A stretch of DNA of 64,000 bases from VRUE01 sp963701265 (lineage in GTDB: Bacteria; Actinomycetota; Thermoleophilia; Solirubrobacterales; 70-9): assembly GCA_963701265.1 (NCBI GenBank), contig OY969581.1, positions 310,001 through 374,000 on the forward strand, written 5' to 3'. The notes beneath the pieces are model-generated. The model was not told where the DNA came from. It saw nothing but the letters and a program-made list of their open reading frames with translations, and searched no databases. A program made the translations under genes and the position numbers. Positions 33,048 to 42,515 of the stretch are shown piece after piece (the stretch's first letter is position 1; each line of letters begins with the position of its first letter).

Positions 33048-34424
33048 GTGCCCTTCGTCAACCGAGAGAACGAGCTGGACCAACTCGAGAAGTGGTGGTC
33101 ACGCCGGGGCGCCGCGATCGCGATTGTCTGGGGTCGCCGCCGGGTCGGCAAGACGGCGCTGATCGAGCAGTTCGCCGCTGACCGCCGCGCCATCTTCCAC
33201 ACTGGCGGCGGCCGTCCCGCTGCCGACGAGCTGGCGGCGCTCTCGCGAGCCGCCGCGCCGGTCCTCGCCGGCGGGGTCAGGGATCTGAACGCCCGCCCCT
33301 TCGTCGACTGGGACGACGCCCTAGAGACGCTTGCACAGGCCGCCGACAAGCAACGCCTGCTGCTCGTCCTCGACGAGCTGCCGGCCCTGGTCGAGACCTC
33401 ACCCGAGCTGCCAAGCCTGCTGCGCGCGGCCTGGGACAGGCTGCGTTCCAAGAGCAAGCTGAAGCTGTTGCTCTGCGGCTCGGCAGTGCGGGTGATGGAG
33501 GCAATGCAGGAGGAGCGCGCTCCTTTGTACGGGCGCCTCGACCTGGCTCTCCTGCTCCACCCTTTCCGACCGCACGAGGCGGCGCGGATGCTCACCTCCC
33601 TCAGCCCGGCTCAGTGTGCCCTGGTCTGGGGGATCGTCGGCGGCATGCCGCTCTACCTGCGCTGGTGGGATCAGGGCGCAAGCGTCAAAGCCAACCTCGC
33701 GCGGTTGGCCTGCACTCCCGGCGGGCAGCTGCTGACCGAGGGACAGCTCGTGCTGGCGACCGAGGGCGAGGGTGGTGAGCTGGCTCGCCAGACCCTCTAC
33801 GCGATCGCCTCCGGCCGCACCAAATTCAACGAGATCGAGCAGGTGGTGCGCGCCGATCCCGGGCGGACCCTGGAGCGGCTTGTGGAGCTGCGGTTGGTGG
33901 AGCGCCTGGTGCCGGTGACCGAGGACCCGCGGCGAACACGGCGGCGCACCTACCGCATCGCCGACAACTTCCTCGCTTTCTGGCTCGGGCTGCTGGACCG
34001 CTACCGGCCCGAGATCGAGCGCGGGCTGGGCGAGAGCATCCTGCCGGTCCTGGTCGAGTCGATCGACCATCACATGGGAGGGCCCTGGGAGAACGCTTAC
34101 CGCGATCACCTGCGCAGGCTCGGCGCCGAGGGCACGCTCGCACCCGGCGTCGTCGCGGTGGGCCCGTTCTGGACGGCGGCGGCCGACCCGGCCGAGATCG
34201 ATGCGGTCGTTCTCGCGGGGCGCAGTCGGGAGGCCGTGCTAGTCGGCGAGGCGAAGTGGAGCAAACGGGTTGACGGTGCGCGGCTGCGGGGCGAGTTGGA
34301 ACGCAAGGCCGAGGCCCTGCCCGATCTGGCGGCGGAGCTCCGCTACGGGGTCTGCGCGCGGGAGCGCGTCGACAACGCTGGGGACGCACTCGTGACGACC
34401 GCCGCGGACATCTTCGGTACGTAG
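33048..34424 (+). CDS. AAA ATPase with DUF234-type C-terminus
   Basis: 458 residues, GTG 33048. N-terminus FVNRENELDQLEKWW leads to Walker A GRRRVGKT (about residues 28-35) and Walker B LLLVLDELP. Then come the GSAVRVMEAM sensor segment, a winged-helix region (GRTKFNEIEQVV) and the DUF234-like end with EIDAVVL and GEAKWSKR, which has the look of a PD-(D/E)XK nuclease core (D...E.K). Such archaeal-type ATPases are widespread and poorly understood. It is followed 34 bp later by a TetR regulator. Confidence 0.85.
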   Translation: MPFVNRENELDQLEKWWSRRGAAIAIVWGRRRVGKTALIEQFAADRRAIFHTGGGRPAADELAALSRAAAPVLAGGVRDLNARPFVDWDDALETLAQAADKQRLLLVLDELPALVETSPELPSLLRAAWDRLRSKSKLKLLLCGSAVRVMEAMQEERAPLYGRLDLALLLHPFRPHEAARMLTSLSPAQCALVWGIVGGMPLYLRWWDQGASVKANLARLACTPGGQLLTEGQLVLATEGEGGELARQTLYAIASGRTKFNEIEQVVRADPGRTLERLVELRLVERLVPVTEDPRRTRRRTYRIADNFLAFWLGLLDRYRPEIERGLGESILPVLVESIDHHMGGPWENAYRDHLRRLGAEGTLAPGVVAVGPFWTAAADPAEIDAVVLAGRSREAVLVGEAKWSKRVDGARLRGELERKAEALPDLAAELRYGVCARERVDNAGDALVTTAADIFGT

Positions 34425-34458
34425 CTCGATCTTCGGGAACGGCCTCTATCCTTGGCGG

Positions 34459-35067
34459 GTGGACGAGGCCAAGGCGAAGCGAGTACGACGACTGCCGCCC
34501 GGCCCACACGGCCTGCCGCCGGAGCTGGTCGAGCGCAACCAGCGCGAACGGCTGATCGCGGCGATGGCGGAGGTCTGCGGGGAGCGAGGGTACGTCGAGG
34601 CCTCGGTAGCGGAGGTGTCGAAGCGCGCGGGAGTCTCGACGGCGAGCTTCTACCGCCAGTTCAGGGACAAGCGCGAGTGCATGCTGGTCAGCTTCGAGGA
34701 GCTGTTCGGGAGGTTGCTCGAGGCGATCGCCGGGGCCTGCCCGAGCGACGCGGAGCCGGTCGAGCGAGCGCGGGTGGGTGCGGCATCCGCGGCCGCCCTG
34801 CTCGCCGCCGATGCCCCGGCCGCGAGCTTGCTCAGCGTCGAGATCCTCGCCGCCGGGGCGGAGGGCGTGCGCGCCCAGCATGAGGCGATCGAGCGCCTCG
34901 CTGGGCTCGTTCGGGGCGCTGATGGGGCTTCCGAGTCCCCCTCGGTCCGCCCGCCCGACGCCGCCTGGGCCTGCGTCGCGGCGATGGTCTCTCTCGTGGC
35001 GCGCTGCCTCGCCGCAGGCGAGACCCTCGATGCGGCCGAACTCGAATCGCTGGCGGAGGTGCTCTGA
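34459..35067 (+). CDS. TetR-family transcriptional regulator
   Basis: 202 residues from GTG 34459. The HTH lies at residues 30-75: RERLIAAMAEVCGERGYVEA, then SVAEVSKRAGVSTASFYRQF with the typical FYRQFRDKRE. The helical C-terminal ligand domain is unremarkable. It directly precedes the cluster B promoter, where a 15-bp palindrome overlaps the -35 box, so it is a candidate regulator of that cluster (inference). Confidence 0.9.
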   Translation: MDEAKAKRVRRLPPGPHGLPPELVERNQRERLIAAMAEVCGERGYVEASVAEVSKRAGVSTASFYRQFRDKRECMLVSFEELFGRLLEAIAGACPSDAEPVERARVGAASAAALLAADAPAASLLSVEILAAGAEGVRAQHEAIERLAGLVRGADGASESPSVRPPDAAWACVAAMVSLVARCLAAGETLDAAELESLAEVL

Positions 35068-35101
35068 GGAAACGAGTTCCTTTCTCACGAAAACATCTCT
35101 C

Positions 35102-35130
35102 TTGACTTTATGAAAGTCCTCGTTTACGGT
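35102..35130 (+). promoter_or_regulatory. Promoter and operator of exported-protein cluster B
   Basis: TTGACT (35102-35107) and TACGGT (35125-35130), 17-bp spacer. The perfect palindrome GACTTT-ATG-AAAGTC (35104-35118) overlaps the -35 box and resembles a TetR-type operator; the tetR gene ends 34 bp upstream. The sequence is unrelated to the cluster A promoter. Confidence 0.55.
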
Positions 35131-35169
35131 GTCAATCGTCGTCCCTGAACGGACGGCGTCAGCAGCACC

Positions 35170-35251
35170 ACAGGGACATAACCGAGCCTCGAGGAAGCCG
35201 CTAAGGGAAGCGGCGGGCAGAGGGGCTCACGGGACAAGGAGAGAGATCTAG
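35170..35251 (+). promoter_or_regulatory. 82-nt conserved mRNA leader, copy B
   Basis: Base-for-base identical to 19113-19194, including the GCCGCT/AGCGGC hairpin and the Shine-Dalgarno AAGGAG ahead of ATG 35252. The promoters upstream of the two copies are unrelated, so identity starts sharply at the ACAGGGACATAACC end. Confidence 0.75.
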
Positions 35252-36022
35252 ATGTTCTCGACGCTACGCAACCGCTTTGGCATCCCCGGAGTCATCTCGG
35301 TGATGGCCCTGGTCTTTGCAATGTTCGGCGGCGCCTACGCCGCCTCCAACTCTTCAGGCGGTGGCAAGGCCACGGCCAGCGCCAAGGCCAAGAAGGGGCC
35401 TCGGGGCCCCAAGGGCGCCAAGGGCGATACGGGTCCGGCAGGGCCCGCTGGGCCCCAGGGAGCCGCCGGCGCCAGCGGCAGAGATGGTGCCAACGGCGAA
35501 GACGGTGAGGACGGCAAAGACGGGGAGGACGGCCAAGACGGCGAAAACGGCAACGACGGAGCCGACGGGACGCCGGGCGCAACCGGCGCAACCGGTCCCG
35601 AAGGCTCCCCCTGGACCGACCTTGGTGTGCTGCCACCTGGTGAGACCGAGACGGGCGCTTGGGCATTTGGGCAAGTCACTGCCGGTGCGGCACCGGGGCC
35701 AGGCGGAGGCATCTACACGTCTATCTCGTTCCCAATTCCCCTACCAACCCCGCTTGGCGAATCGAACGTCCATTACCTGAGCGCCGCCACGCCGCCATCC
35801 ACCGAGTGCCCTGGCAACACGGCCAACCCAACCGCAGCGCCCGGCCACCTCTGCGTCTACACGGCCGATGAAGCTGGCTCCTTCGAAATTCTCATCGCGA
35901 ATACGGCCGGCAGTGAACTAGGGGCTGAAAAATCAGGAGCGCTGCTCGCGATCACCCAAGTGCTCGCTGGTGCCAAAGGCTCGGGAACCTGGGCCGTGAC
36001 TGCACCGCTGGCCACCCCTTAG
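35252..36022 (+). CDS. Exported collagen-like protein, cluster B
   Basis: 256 residues, starting MFSTLRNRFGIPGVISVMAL, nearly identical to the cluster A copy for 50 residues. The triplet rod (about residues 48-122) has PAGPAGPQGAAGASG and then a run of acidic GED/GKD/GQD-type triplets ending TPGATGATGPEGS, longer and more charged than in copy A. The C-terminal globular domain has STECPGNTANPTAAPGHLCV, matching copy A's two-Cys pattern. First gene of cluster B. A surface rod or filament role is inferred. Confidence 0.88.
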   Translation: MFSTLRNRFGIPGVISVMALVFAMFGGAYAASNSSGGGKATASAKAKKGPRGPKGAKGDTGPAGPAGPQGAAGASGRDGANGEDGEDGKDGEDGQDGENGNDGADGTPGATGATGPEGSPWTDLGVLPPGETETGAWAFGQVTAGAAPGPGGGIYTSISFPIPLPTPLGESNVHYLSAATPPSTECPGNTANPTAAPGHLCVYTADEAGSFEILIANTAGSELGAEKSGALLAITQVLAGAKGSGTWAVTAPLATP

Positions 36023-36035
36023 CGCCTCGTCTCGG

Positions 36036-36067
36036 CAGTGGCTCCGGGAAATTCTCCGGGGCTGCTG
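36036..36067 (+). promoter_or_regulatory. 13-bp hairpin between collagen-like and propeller genes
   Basis: CAGTGGCTCCGGG (36036-36048) folds onto TCCGGGGCTGCTG (36055-36067), with several G-U pairs and a 6-nt loop. It has no U-tract and sits in the 91-bp gap, so it may be an attenuator or mRNA-stability element that favours the first gene. Cluster A has no counterpart. Confidence 0.5.
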
Positions 36068-36113
36068 AGGCCTCTCCCGAAAGACAACAGGCAAGCCCGA
36101 AAGGAACAACGAG

Positions 36114-38312
36114 ATGAACGGCCAGAGTTATGACACCCGCTATTCCTCGCCGCTGCGTCGCGGGGCATGTGCCGCAGTCGCCGCCCTCGTTGTCCTCCTT
36201 CTCGCTGCTCCCCACGCGCACGCCGCCGCTTGCCCCAACGAAGCGATCCGCGAAGCGCAGGGCGCCAAGGGCCTGCCGAGCTGCATGGCCCTGGAGATGG
36301 TCAGCCCGCCCAAGAAGTTCGTCGAGCCGGCAAGCAGTCCGACCTTCTCCCTCAATGGCGAGCGGGTCCGCTTCCGCTCCTTGGCCGCACTGGCCAACAC
36401 CCCCGGCCTTCAGTCCTACGTCGGCGACAACTACGTCGCCACCCGCACCGCCGGAGGTTGGACGACGGCGCCGACCTCGCCGCCCACCGCGGCGGAAATC
36501 TGGATCGGCGGCGAATACAGCGGCGGCCCTTATGCCTACTCCGCCGACCTCGGCCGCTGGAACCTGATGGGCGCCTCCCAGGTGCAGGCCAACGCCGGCG
36601 TCTTCGGGATCTTCAGTGGTGGCCTCGACGGATCCTTCACCCCGCTCTCGCCGCTCCTCGTTCCGATCAACGACAGCGGAGCCCCTGATCTCGTCACGTC
36701 GCTGACCAGCACCGAATCCCCCGGCACCTCGACCGACCTCTCGACCACCGTTTTCTCACCGGTCCTGGCAACCACCTCATTCCTCCCTGGCGACCCCCGT
36801 GTCGCCAGGAACAACTACGTCGTCTCGCTTGACTCCGCTGGAGAGCCCTCGATCGAGCTCCTGGCGCGCGACAAAGACGGCAAAGTCTGGGGCGAGGCCT
36901 GTGGAGCAAACATCGGCGGTGGTGATGGCAAGACGAGCCAAGGCGCGATCTCAGCCGACGGCGGGCGCATCTTCATGTCCACCCGCCCCGCCCAGGCCGG
37001 CGATGGCATATGCGACATCAACGGCTCCCCCCTGCGCATGCTCGTGCGCACCCGCACCCCGGCCGGCCCGGTGATCGAGCCTCTCCTCCCCGGCGGACAG
37101 GCTGAATGGGAAGAAGCGGGCGACGACCTCTTCGAAGGCGCCTCGGTGGACGGCAGCAAGGCCTACTTCACAACCACCCGTTCCCTGCTGGCGTCCGATC
37201 AGGGCTCGGGGGATGAGTGCGCCATCGAAGCAGGAGCATCAACCGGCTGCGACCTCTACCTCTATGACTTCGAGGAGCCCGCCGGGCAACGGCTGGCCCA
37301 GGTCTCGCTTCCCTCCCAGCCCGGTGAGAGCGCCGATGTCCTCCACACGATCACGGCGGTTTCCGGCGACGGCTCCCATGCCTACTTCGTCGCCGAAGGA
37401 ATATTGAGCGAGGAGAACGCCGAAGGCAAATCTCCCACCCAGGGAGAGCCGAACCTCTACCTATTCGAACGCGACAGCGCCCATCCCGAGGGGCGGACGA
37501 ACTTCATCGCCACCCTCGACCCCGGCGATGCGGGAAAGCTTTGGGGCGTCGGCACGAGCTTCTTCGGCGATGCCTATGCGGTACCGCGGACCGGCAAGGA
37601 CAGCAAAGGCGATGAGGTCGGAGGCGACGGGCACGTCCTCGCCTTCGCCACCAAGGCCCCGCTCAGCGCCACGGACGCAGACGGCCTTCGCCGCGACATC
37701 TATCGCTACGACGGCGACTCCGAAGCGCTCACCTGTGCCTCCTGCTCGAGCAGCGGAGTGGACGAAGGGTTCGACGTCAGCGTTGCATCGCCGACTGTCC
37801 TCAACGCTGGCCCCACCTCCGCCTCTGCGGTGGAAGGGCGCTGGGCCAGTGAGGACGGCGAGACGATCGCTTTCTCCACGGCCGAGGCTCTTGCCGCGGA
37901 TGACGACGATGAGGCCGCCAGCGCCTACCTCTGGCGCCAGGGCCAGCTCACCCGGCTGCCGGGTGCAGCGAGCGGATCCCTCACGCTCTCGCTGAGCGGT
38001 GAGCAGATCGGCTTCTCCACGGTCACGGCGCTTCTGCCTCAGGACATCGACACCGCCAGCGACGTCTACGTTGCTCGTGTAGGTGGCGGCTTCGCGACCC
38101 CGCCCGAGAGCCCGGGCTGCTCTGGCGAAAGCTGCCAGGGCGCACGCAGCGCCCCTCCAGCTGCGATCGCCCCTGCCTTCGCCGGCCCGGGCAACCCACC
38201 CCAGTGGGCCAGATGCAGGAAGCCCTTGGTCAAGAAACGGAGCCGCTGCGTCAAGCCGATGCCCCGGCATAAGAAGAAGCGAGCCGGCAGCCAACAGGGA
38301 GGTAAGAAGTGA
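36114..38312 (+). CDS. Exported beta-propeller protein, cluster B
   Basis: 732 residues, ATG 36114 after AAGGAACAACGAG. Signal peptide ends HAHAAAC. The mature protein starts CPNEAIREAQGAKGLPSC, then MALEMVSPPKKF, followed by PD40/TolB-like propeller blades (SADGGRIFMSTR; VSGDGSHAYFVAEG; HVLAFATKAPLSATDADG). It corresponds to the second half of the 20085 protein; the NHL and FN3-like modules are absent. The C-terminus is basic (KKRSRCVKPMPRHKKKR). Its stop overlaps the start of the giant gene (GTGA). Confidence 0.87.
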   Translation: MNGQSYDTRYSSPLRRGACAAVAALVVLLLAAPHAHAAACPNEAIREAQGAKGLPSCMALEMVSPPKKFVEPASSPTFSLNGERVRFRSLAALANTPGLQSYVGDNYVATRTAGGWTTAPTSPPTAAEIWIGGEYSGGPYAYSADLGRWNLMGASQVQANAGVFGIFSGGLDGSFTPLSPLLVPINDSGAPDLVTSLTSTESPGTSTDLSTTVFSPVLATTSFLPGDPRVARNNYVVSLDSAGEPSIELLARDKDGKVWGEACGANIGGGDGKTSQGAISADGGRIFMSTRPAQAGDGICDINGSPLRMLVRTRTPAGPVIEPLLPGGQAEWEEAGDDLFEGASVDGSKAYFTTTRSLLASDQGSGDECAIEAGASTGCDLYLYDFEEPAGQRLAQVSLPSQPGESADVLHTITAVSGDGSHAYFVAEGILSEENAEGKSPTQGEPNLYLFERDSAHPEGRTNFIATLDPGDAGKLWGVGTSFFGDAYAVPRTGKDSKGDEVGGDGHVLAFATKAPLSATDADGLRRDIYRYDGDSEALTCASCSSSGVDEGFDVSVASPTVLNAGPTSASAVEGRWASEDGETIAFSTAEALAADDDDEAASAYLWRQGQLTRLPGAASGSLTLSLSGEQIGFSTVTALLPQDIDTASDVYVARVGGGFATPPESPGCSGESCQGARSAPPAAIAPAFAGPGNPPQWARCRKPLVKKRSRCVKPMPRHKKKRAGSQQGGKK

Positions 38313-41300
38313 GCACGCTGCGCAAGGCCGGCACGGCACTTGGCCTCACCCTTGCTCTGCTCAGCCTAATTGCCGCTCCTGCAGCCGCAGAGCCCGTGAT
38401 CGGCTTGGAATTCGACCGCGACCCCGCGCCCACCTCGACCCCCGTCACTCACAGCGACGAACGGCTGGTCTATGTGGTCAAGGTCAAAAACGACGCCAAC
38501 GCCAATCCCAGCGCCGGCGACCAGCTGACCTGCGAAAACTCGACCTCTAGATGGTTCAATGTTTCCCGCGAGGCCGACTTCGCCTACCGGTGGCTGCGCA
38601 ACGGAGTAGAGATCCCCGGCGCGACCGCCAAGACCTATGTCACCACCGCCGCCGACGAAGGCCAGGCGATTCAGTGCAAGGCCATCGGCACCAACCCGAG
38701 CACGGGGGCGGCGCTGGCCAATGCCACGGCGACCGCCACCGCTGGCTCAAACGTCCTCACCTCCGTCGACGTCAAGTTCGGCTCCTTCACAGTCGGACAG
38801 GAGGTCGACGGCTTCGGCATCCCGGTCGGGACGACAATCGTCGCGATCGGCTCTGGAACTCTGGAATTGTCGGTCGCTGCTACCGACTCAGCTCCCGGCA
38901 TCACCCTGTCGGGCCTCGCCCCAACCAAAGTCAGCACCAGCTCGGTCTCGACCTCGCTGCCGCCGGTAGTAGTTAACCCGGTTTCCCCGACGCCACCGCC
39001 GGCCCCGGTCGACGATCCCAGGCAGGTGGAAAGTCGACCGCTGCTGGCCTCTGTGCCGGGAGGAAATGGGGGTTATTACTACGAAGGAGAAACGCTTTCC
39101 TGCAAAGCGCCGACCAACTGGACCCCGGGCGCCACCTTCACCTACCAGTGGCTGCGCAACGGAGCCGAGATCCCCGGTGCCACCGCCAGCGAATACACGC
39201 CCGTGGAAGCCGAAGACAAGGCAGCGGGGCTGCAGTGCGAGGTGACTGCGCAGACGGGTAGCGGGGTGCCGCCCGCGGGGGGGGAAGCGGTGAGCACTTC
39301 AGGAAATGCGTTGTGGCTGGTGAAAAATGAGACTGACTCGGAATCGTTCTTCGTGGTAGGAGGCGTTCCAAACGATGGTGGCGCGCGCCGCGAAGGAAGA
39401 CCAGCCGTCGGCTTCGCCAATAACCTGACCGGAGCCACGGTGGAAGTCGAGCTTCCCGCCGGCCAGGAAACCTACGCGATGCTGGCAAGGACGGTGGGCG
39501 CTCCGGCCTGGGACTGCGCCAAAAAAGCCCCGACCCCACTTCAGCACGCGAGGGTGGACTGCACCCACAAAGACTCGCTGGCGCCGGGCGACTCTTACCG
39601 ACCGATAGAAATCATCACCCACATCGGCCGCGACGCCCCCGACACCTTGGTCGCCAAAGCGACCGCCTCCGCCGACGGCGCCGACCCGGTCTCAGGCGAA
39701 GACCAGGTCACCCTGCTGCCCGTGGTGCCCTTCGGCTTCAAGGCCTTCTCGACCAAGGTCGCCGATGACCAAGGAAACGACTTCACCAAGGCGGGCGGCC
39801 ATCCCTTCTCGGCCGGGGCGAGTCTCGCCTTCAACGAGCACGTGCCGGCGCTGCCGCTCAACTCCGGCCTGCGCGCCACCAACGGCCTCGTCAAGCAGGT
39901 GGTGACCAAGCTGCCGCAGGGCTTCGTTGGCAACCCCCGGGCGGTGCCCGAGACCTGCCCCGAAGTCGGCATGATCCCGAAAGCGACCTGCCCGGCGGGG
40001 AGCATCGTCGGCGGGATCACCCTGGAAACCGAAGTAACGACCTTCCCCGACCTGCCGGTCTACGCAGTCGAGCCCGAACGCGGAGAGGTGGCGACCTTCG
40101 GCTTCGGGCTTAGGAGCCCCGAAGTCGCCTACGTGCTCACCCCCGAGCTGCACGCCCAAGACGGCTACGCGGTCAGCGTCGCCTCGGCGCCGGTTTCCAA
40201 GACGCCGGAACTTTACGGGGCGCAGGTGACCCTCTGCGGCTTCGGGGTGAAAGTCGACTTCAACTCACTCCCCCCCTTCAAGGGCTGCAAGAAACCCACC
40301 GAGTCGGGCTCCTTCAAAGTCCCCTTCCTGACCAACCCGACCAACTGCCGGGAGGCGCCGAAGACGGTGGTCCTGGCCGACAGCTGGGAACACCCGGGAG
40401 AATACGCCGAAGCGCAGTCGTCCAATCCACCCTTGACCGGCTGCGGTGAAGTCAGCTTCGAACCGGAACTGGAACTAGCTCCGAGCTCCAATCGGGCCGA
40501 CTCCCCAACCGGCCTAGACGTCGAAGTGACGATGGACCAAGAGGGCCTTGAGAGCAAGAAAGGCACCGCCCAGGCCAGCATCGCCCGCTCGGTCGTGACA
40601 TTGCCCCAAGGCATGGCGCTTAACCCAACCGCGGCCGAAGGGCTCGATGCCTGCACATCAGCTCAGATCGGCATCGGCAACGATGATCCTCCAACTTGCC
40701 CCGCGGCCTCCAAGGTCGGAACCGTGGAGGTCGAGACCCCGCTCCTAGAGGAAGCCCTCCCCGGCACCGTCTACGTCGCCAAGCAGGGCGACAATCCCTT
40801 CGGATCGCTGCTGGGCCTCTACCTGGTGATCGACTCAGAGCGCTACGGGATCCTGATCAAGCTCGCCGGCAAGGTCACGGCAGATCCCCAAAGTGGCCAG
40901 CTCACCACGACCTTCGACAGGATCCCAGAGGCACCGGTCTCAAAGCTGACCCTGCATCTGAACTCAGGCGAGCGGGCGCCCCTGCTCACTCCCGCCAAGT
41001 GCGGTCGCTATGAGATCCACTCCGAGTTCACCCCCTGGAACGAATCGCCCCCATTGGTCGAAGACAGCAGCTTCAAAGTCAGCAAGGGCCCCAACGGCGG
41101 CCCCTGCCCCTCGGGCAACCTCGAAACGAGCCTGAAGGGACGCCTTGCCGACCCAACCGCTGGGGCAACGAGCCCCTTTGACCTGCAGCTGAGTCGCGAA
41201 GACGGCACCCAACGCTTGAGCTCCCTGCAGCTCACAATGCCCCCGGGCCTGACCGGCTACCTGAAGGGCATCCCCTACTGCCCGGACTCAGCCCTGGCCT

Positions 41301-42394
41301 CGATCTCAGGCGCTGAAGGAACCGGAGCAAAGGAGCTCGCTTCCCCAGCCTGCCCACAGGCAAGCCAGATCGGCTCGCTCTCGGTAGGTGCAGGCGCCGG
41401 AGCCCACCCCTTCTACGTCAACACCGCCAAGGCCTACCTAGCCGGTCCCTACAAGGGCGCCCCACTCTCAATCGCGGTGATCGCCCCAGCAGTCGCCGGT
41501 CCCTTTGACCTCGGCACCGTGGTGGTCCGTAACGCCGCCTACCTCGATCCCGAAACAGCGGTGATCACGCTCAAGGCAGACCCCCTGCCGACGATCCTGC
41601 ACGGGATCCCACTCGACCTCAGAGACATCCGGGTAAACGTCGATCGCCCCCACTTCATCCTCGCCCCGACCAGCTGTGAGGCGAAGTCACTGGACGCGAT
41701 CCTGGGAGGAAGCGAAGGAGCAAGCCAAAGCCTCGCCGACCGCTTCCAGGTAGGAGGCTGTGAGCGCTTGGGCTTCAAGCCAAAGCTCGACCTGCGCCTC
41801 TTTGGCAAGACCAATAGAGGCGCCTTCCCCGGCCTACGCGCCACTTACAAGGCTCGCCCAGGCGATGCCAACCTCAAAGGCCTCGTCTTGCGCTTCCCCC
41901 GCTCTGAGTTCATCGAACAGGGCCACTTCCGCACGATCTGCACCCGCGTGCAGTGGGCAGCGGGGGCCGGTAACGGCACCCAGTGCCCCAAGGGCTCTGT
42001 CTACGGCCACGTTCGCGCCTTCACCCCGCTGCTTGACAACCCCTTGGAAGGCTCGGTCTACCTGCGCTCCTCCTCCCACCAGCTCCCAGACGTCGTCTTC
42101 GCCCTCAGAGGCCAGGTCGACGCCGAGGTGGCGGTCCGCGTCGACTCGGTCAAAGGTGGTCTGCGGAGCACCGTCACCGATGCCCCCGACGTCCCCGTCT
42201 CCAAGGTCGTCTTGAGCATGCAAGGCGGCCAAAAGGGGCTCTTCGTCAACTCCCGCAACCTCTGCTCACACACCTTCCGCGCCAGCGCTGACTTCACCGC
42301 ACAGAACAACGGGGGGGCCAGCCTGCGCCCGGTGATGGGGAACGGGTGTGGGAAGGGTGAAGCTAAAGGCAAGCGGGGCAAGTCCCCAAGGTAG
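38309..42394 (+). CDS. Giant exported repeat protein, cluster B
   Basis: 1,361 residues from GTG 38309, coupled to the propeller gene. After a signal peptide (ending AAPAAAEP) come two Ig-like modules with RWLRNGVEIPGATAKTY and QWLRNGAEIPGATASEY (about residues 85-140 and 270-325), separated by a valine/glycine-rich insert and a Pro-rich linker. The rest parallels the 24107 protein (RADSPTGLDVEVTM, VTLPQGMALNPTAAEGL, AYLAGPYKGAPLSIAVIAPA, LFVNSRNLC). The tail is basic (KGEAKGKRGKSPR). The two Ig-like modules are missing in the cluster A copy. No sortase motif is present. Confidence 0.86.
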   Translation: MSTLRKAGTALGLTLALLSLIAAPAAAEPVIGLEFDRDPAPTSTPVTHSDERLVYVVKVKNDANANPSAGDQLTCENSTSRWFNVSREADFAYRWLRNGVEIPGATAKTYVTTAADEGQAIQCKAIGTNPSTGAALANATATATAGSNVLTSVDVKFGSFTVGQEVDGFGIPVGTTIVAIGSGTLELSVAATDSAPGITLSGLAPTKVSTSSVSTSLPPVVVNPVSPTPPPAPVDDPRQVESRPLLASVPGGNGGYYYEGETLSCKAPTNWTPGATFTYQWLRNGAEIPGATASEYTPVEAEDKAAGLQCEVTAQTGSGVPPAGGEAVSTSGNALWLVKNETDSESFFVVGGVPNDGGARREGRPAVGFANNLTGATVEVELPAGQETYAMLARTVGAPAWDCAKKAPTPLQHARVDCTHKDSLAPGDSYRPIEIITHIGRDAPDTLVAKATASADGADPVSGEDQVTLLPVVPFGFKAFSTKVADDQGNDFTKAGGHPFSAGASLAFNEHVPALPLNSGLRATNGLVKQVVTKLPQGFVGNPRAVPETCPEVGMIPKATCPAGSIVGGITLETEVTTFPDLPVYAVEPERGEVATFGFGLRSPEVAYVLTPELHAQDGYAVSVASAPVSKTPELYGAQVTLCGFGVKVDFNSLPPFKGCKKPTESGSFKVPFLTNPTNCREAPKTVVLADSWEHPGEYAEAQSSNPPLTGCGEVSFEPELELAPSSNRADSPTGLDVEVTMDQEGLESKKGTAQASIARSVVTLPQGMALNPTAAEGLDACTSAQIGIGNDDPPTCPAASKVGTVEVETPLLEEALPGTVYVAKQGDNPFGSLLGLYLVIDSERYGILIKLAGKVTADPQSGQLTTTFDRIPEAPVSKLTLHLNSGERAPLLTPAKCGRYEIHSEFTPWNESPPLVEDSSFKVSKGPNGGPCPSGNLETSLKGRLADPTAGATSPFDLQLSREDGTQRLSSLQLTMPPGLTGYLKGIPYCPDSALASISGAEGTGAKELASPACPQASQIGSLSVGAGAGAHPFYVNTAKAYLAGPYKGAPLSIAVIAPAVAGPFDLGTVVVRNAAYLDPETAVITLKADPLPTILHGIPLDLRDIRVNVDRPHFILAPTSCEAKSLDAILGGSEGASQSLADRFQVGGCERLGFKPKLDLRLFGKTNRGAFPGLRATYKARPGDANLKGLVLRFPRSEFIEQGHFRTICTRVQWAAGAGNGTQCPKGSVYGHVRAFTPLLDNPLEGSVYLRSSSHQLPDVVFALRGQVDAEVAVRVDSVKGGLRSTVTDAPDVPVSKVVLSMQGGQKGLFVNSRNLCSHTFRASADFTAQNNGGASLRPVMGNGCGKGEAKGKRGKSPR

Positions 42395-42417
42395 AAGTTG
42401 CTTTGTGCCGGAGTAGA

Positions 42418-42435
42418 TTTTCCCGAGCGGGAAAA
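42418..42435. promoter_or_regulatory. HipB operator 1
   Basis: TTTTCCCG-AG-CGGGAAAA, an 18-bp inverted repeat. Its centre is exactly 49 bp from that of operator 2. Confidence 0.8.
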
Positions 42436-42466
42436 TCAAGGCGCGCGAGAGGCTTAAAAGCAAGGA

Positions 42467-42484
42467 TTTTCCCGAGCGGGATAA
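42467..42484. promoter_or_regulatory. HipB operator 2
   Basis: TTTTCCCG-AG-CGGGATAA, one base off the operator 1 sequence. Its centre is 49 bp from the centres of both neighbouring sites. Confidence 0.8.
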
Positions 42485-42515
42485 ATAAGCCATTTGCCCG
42501 GCTGTCTGGGCTATT

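Noticed and set aside
38309..42394. Sortase-type anchor on the giant proteins
   Set aside because: No LPXTG-like motif or C-terminal hydrophobic segment; the ends are basic.
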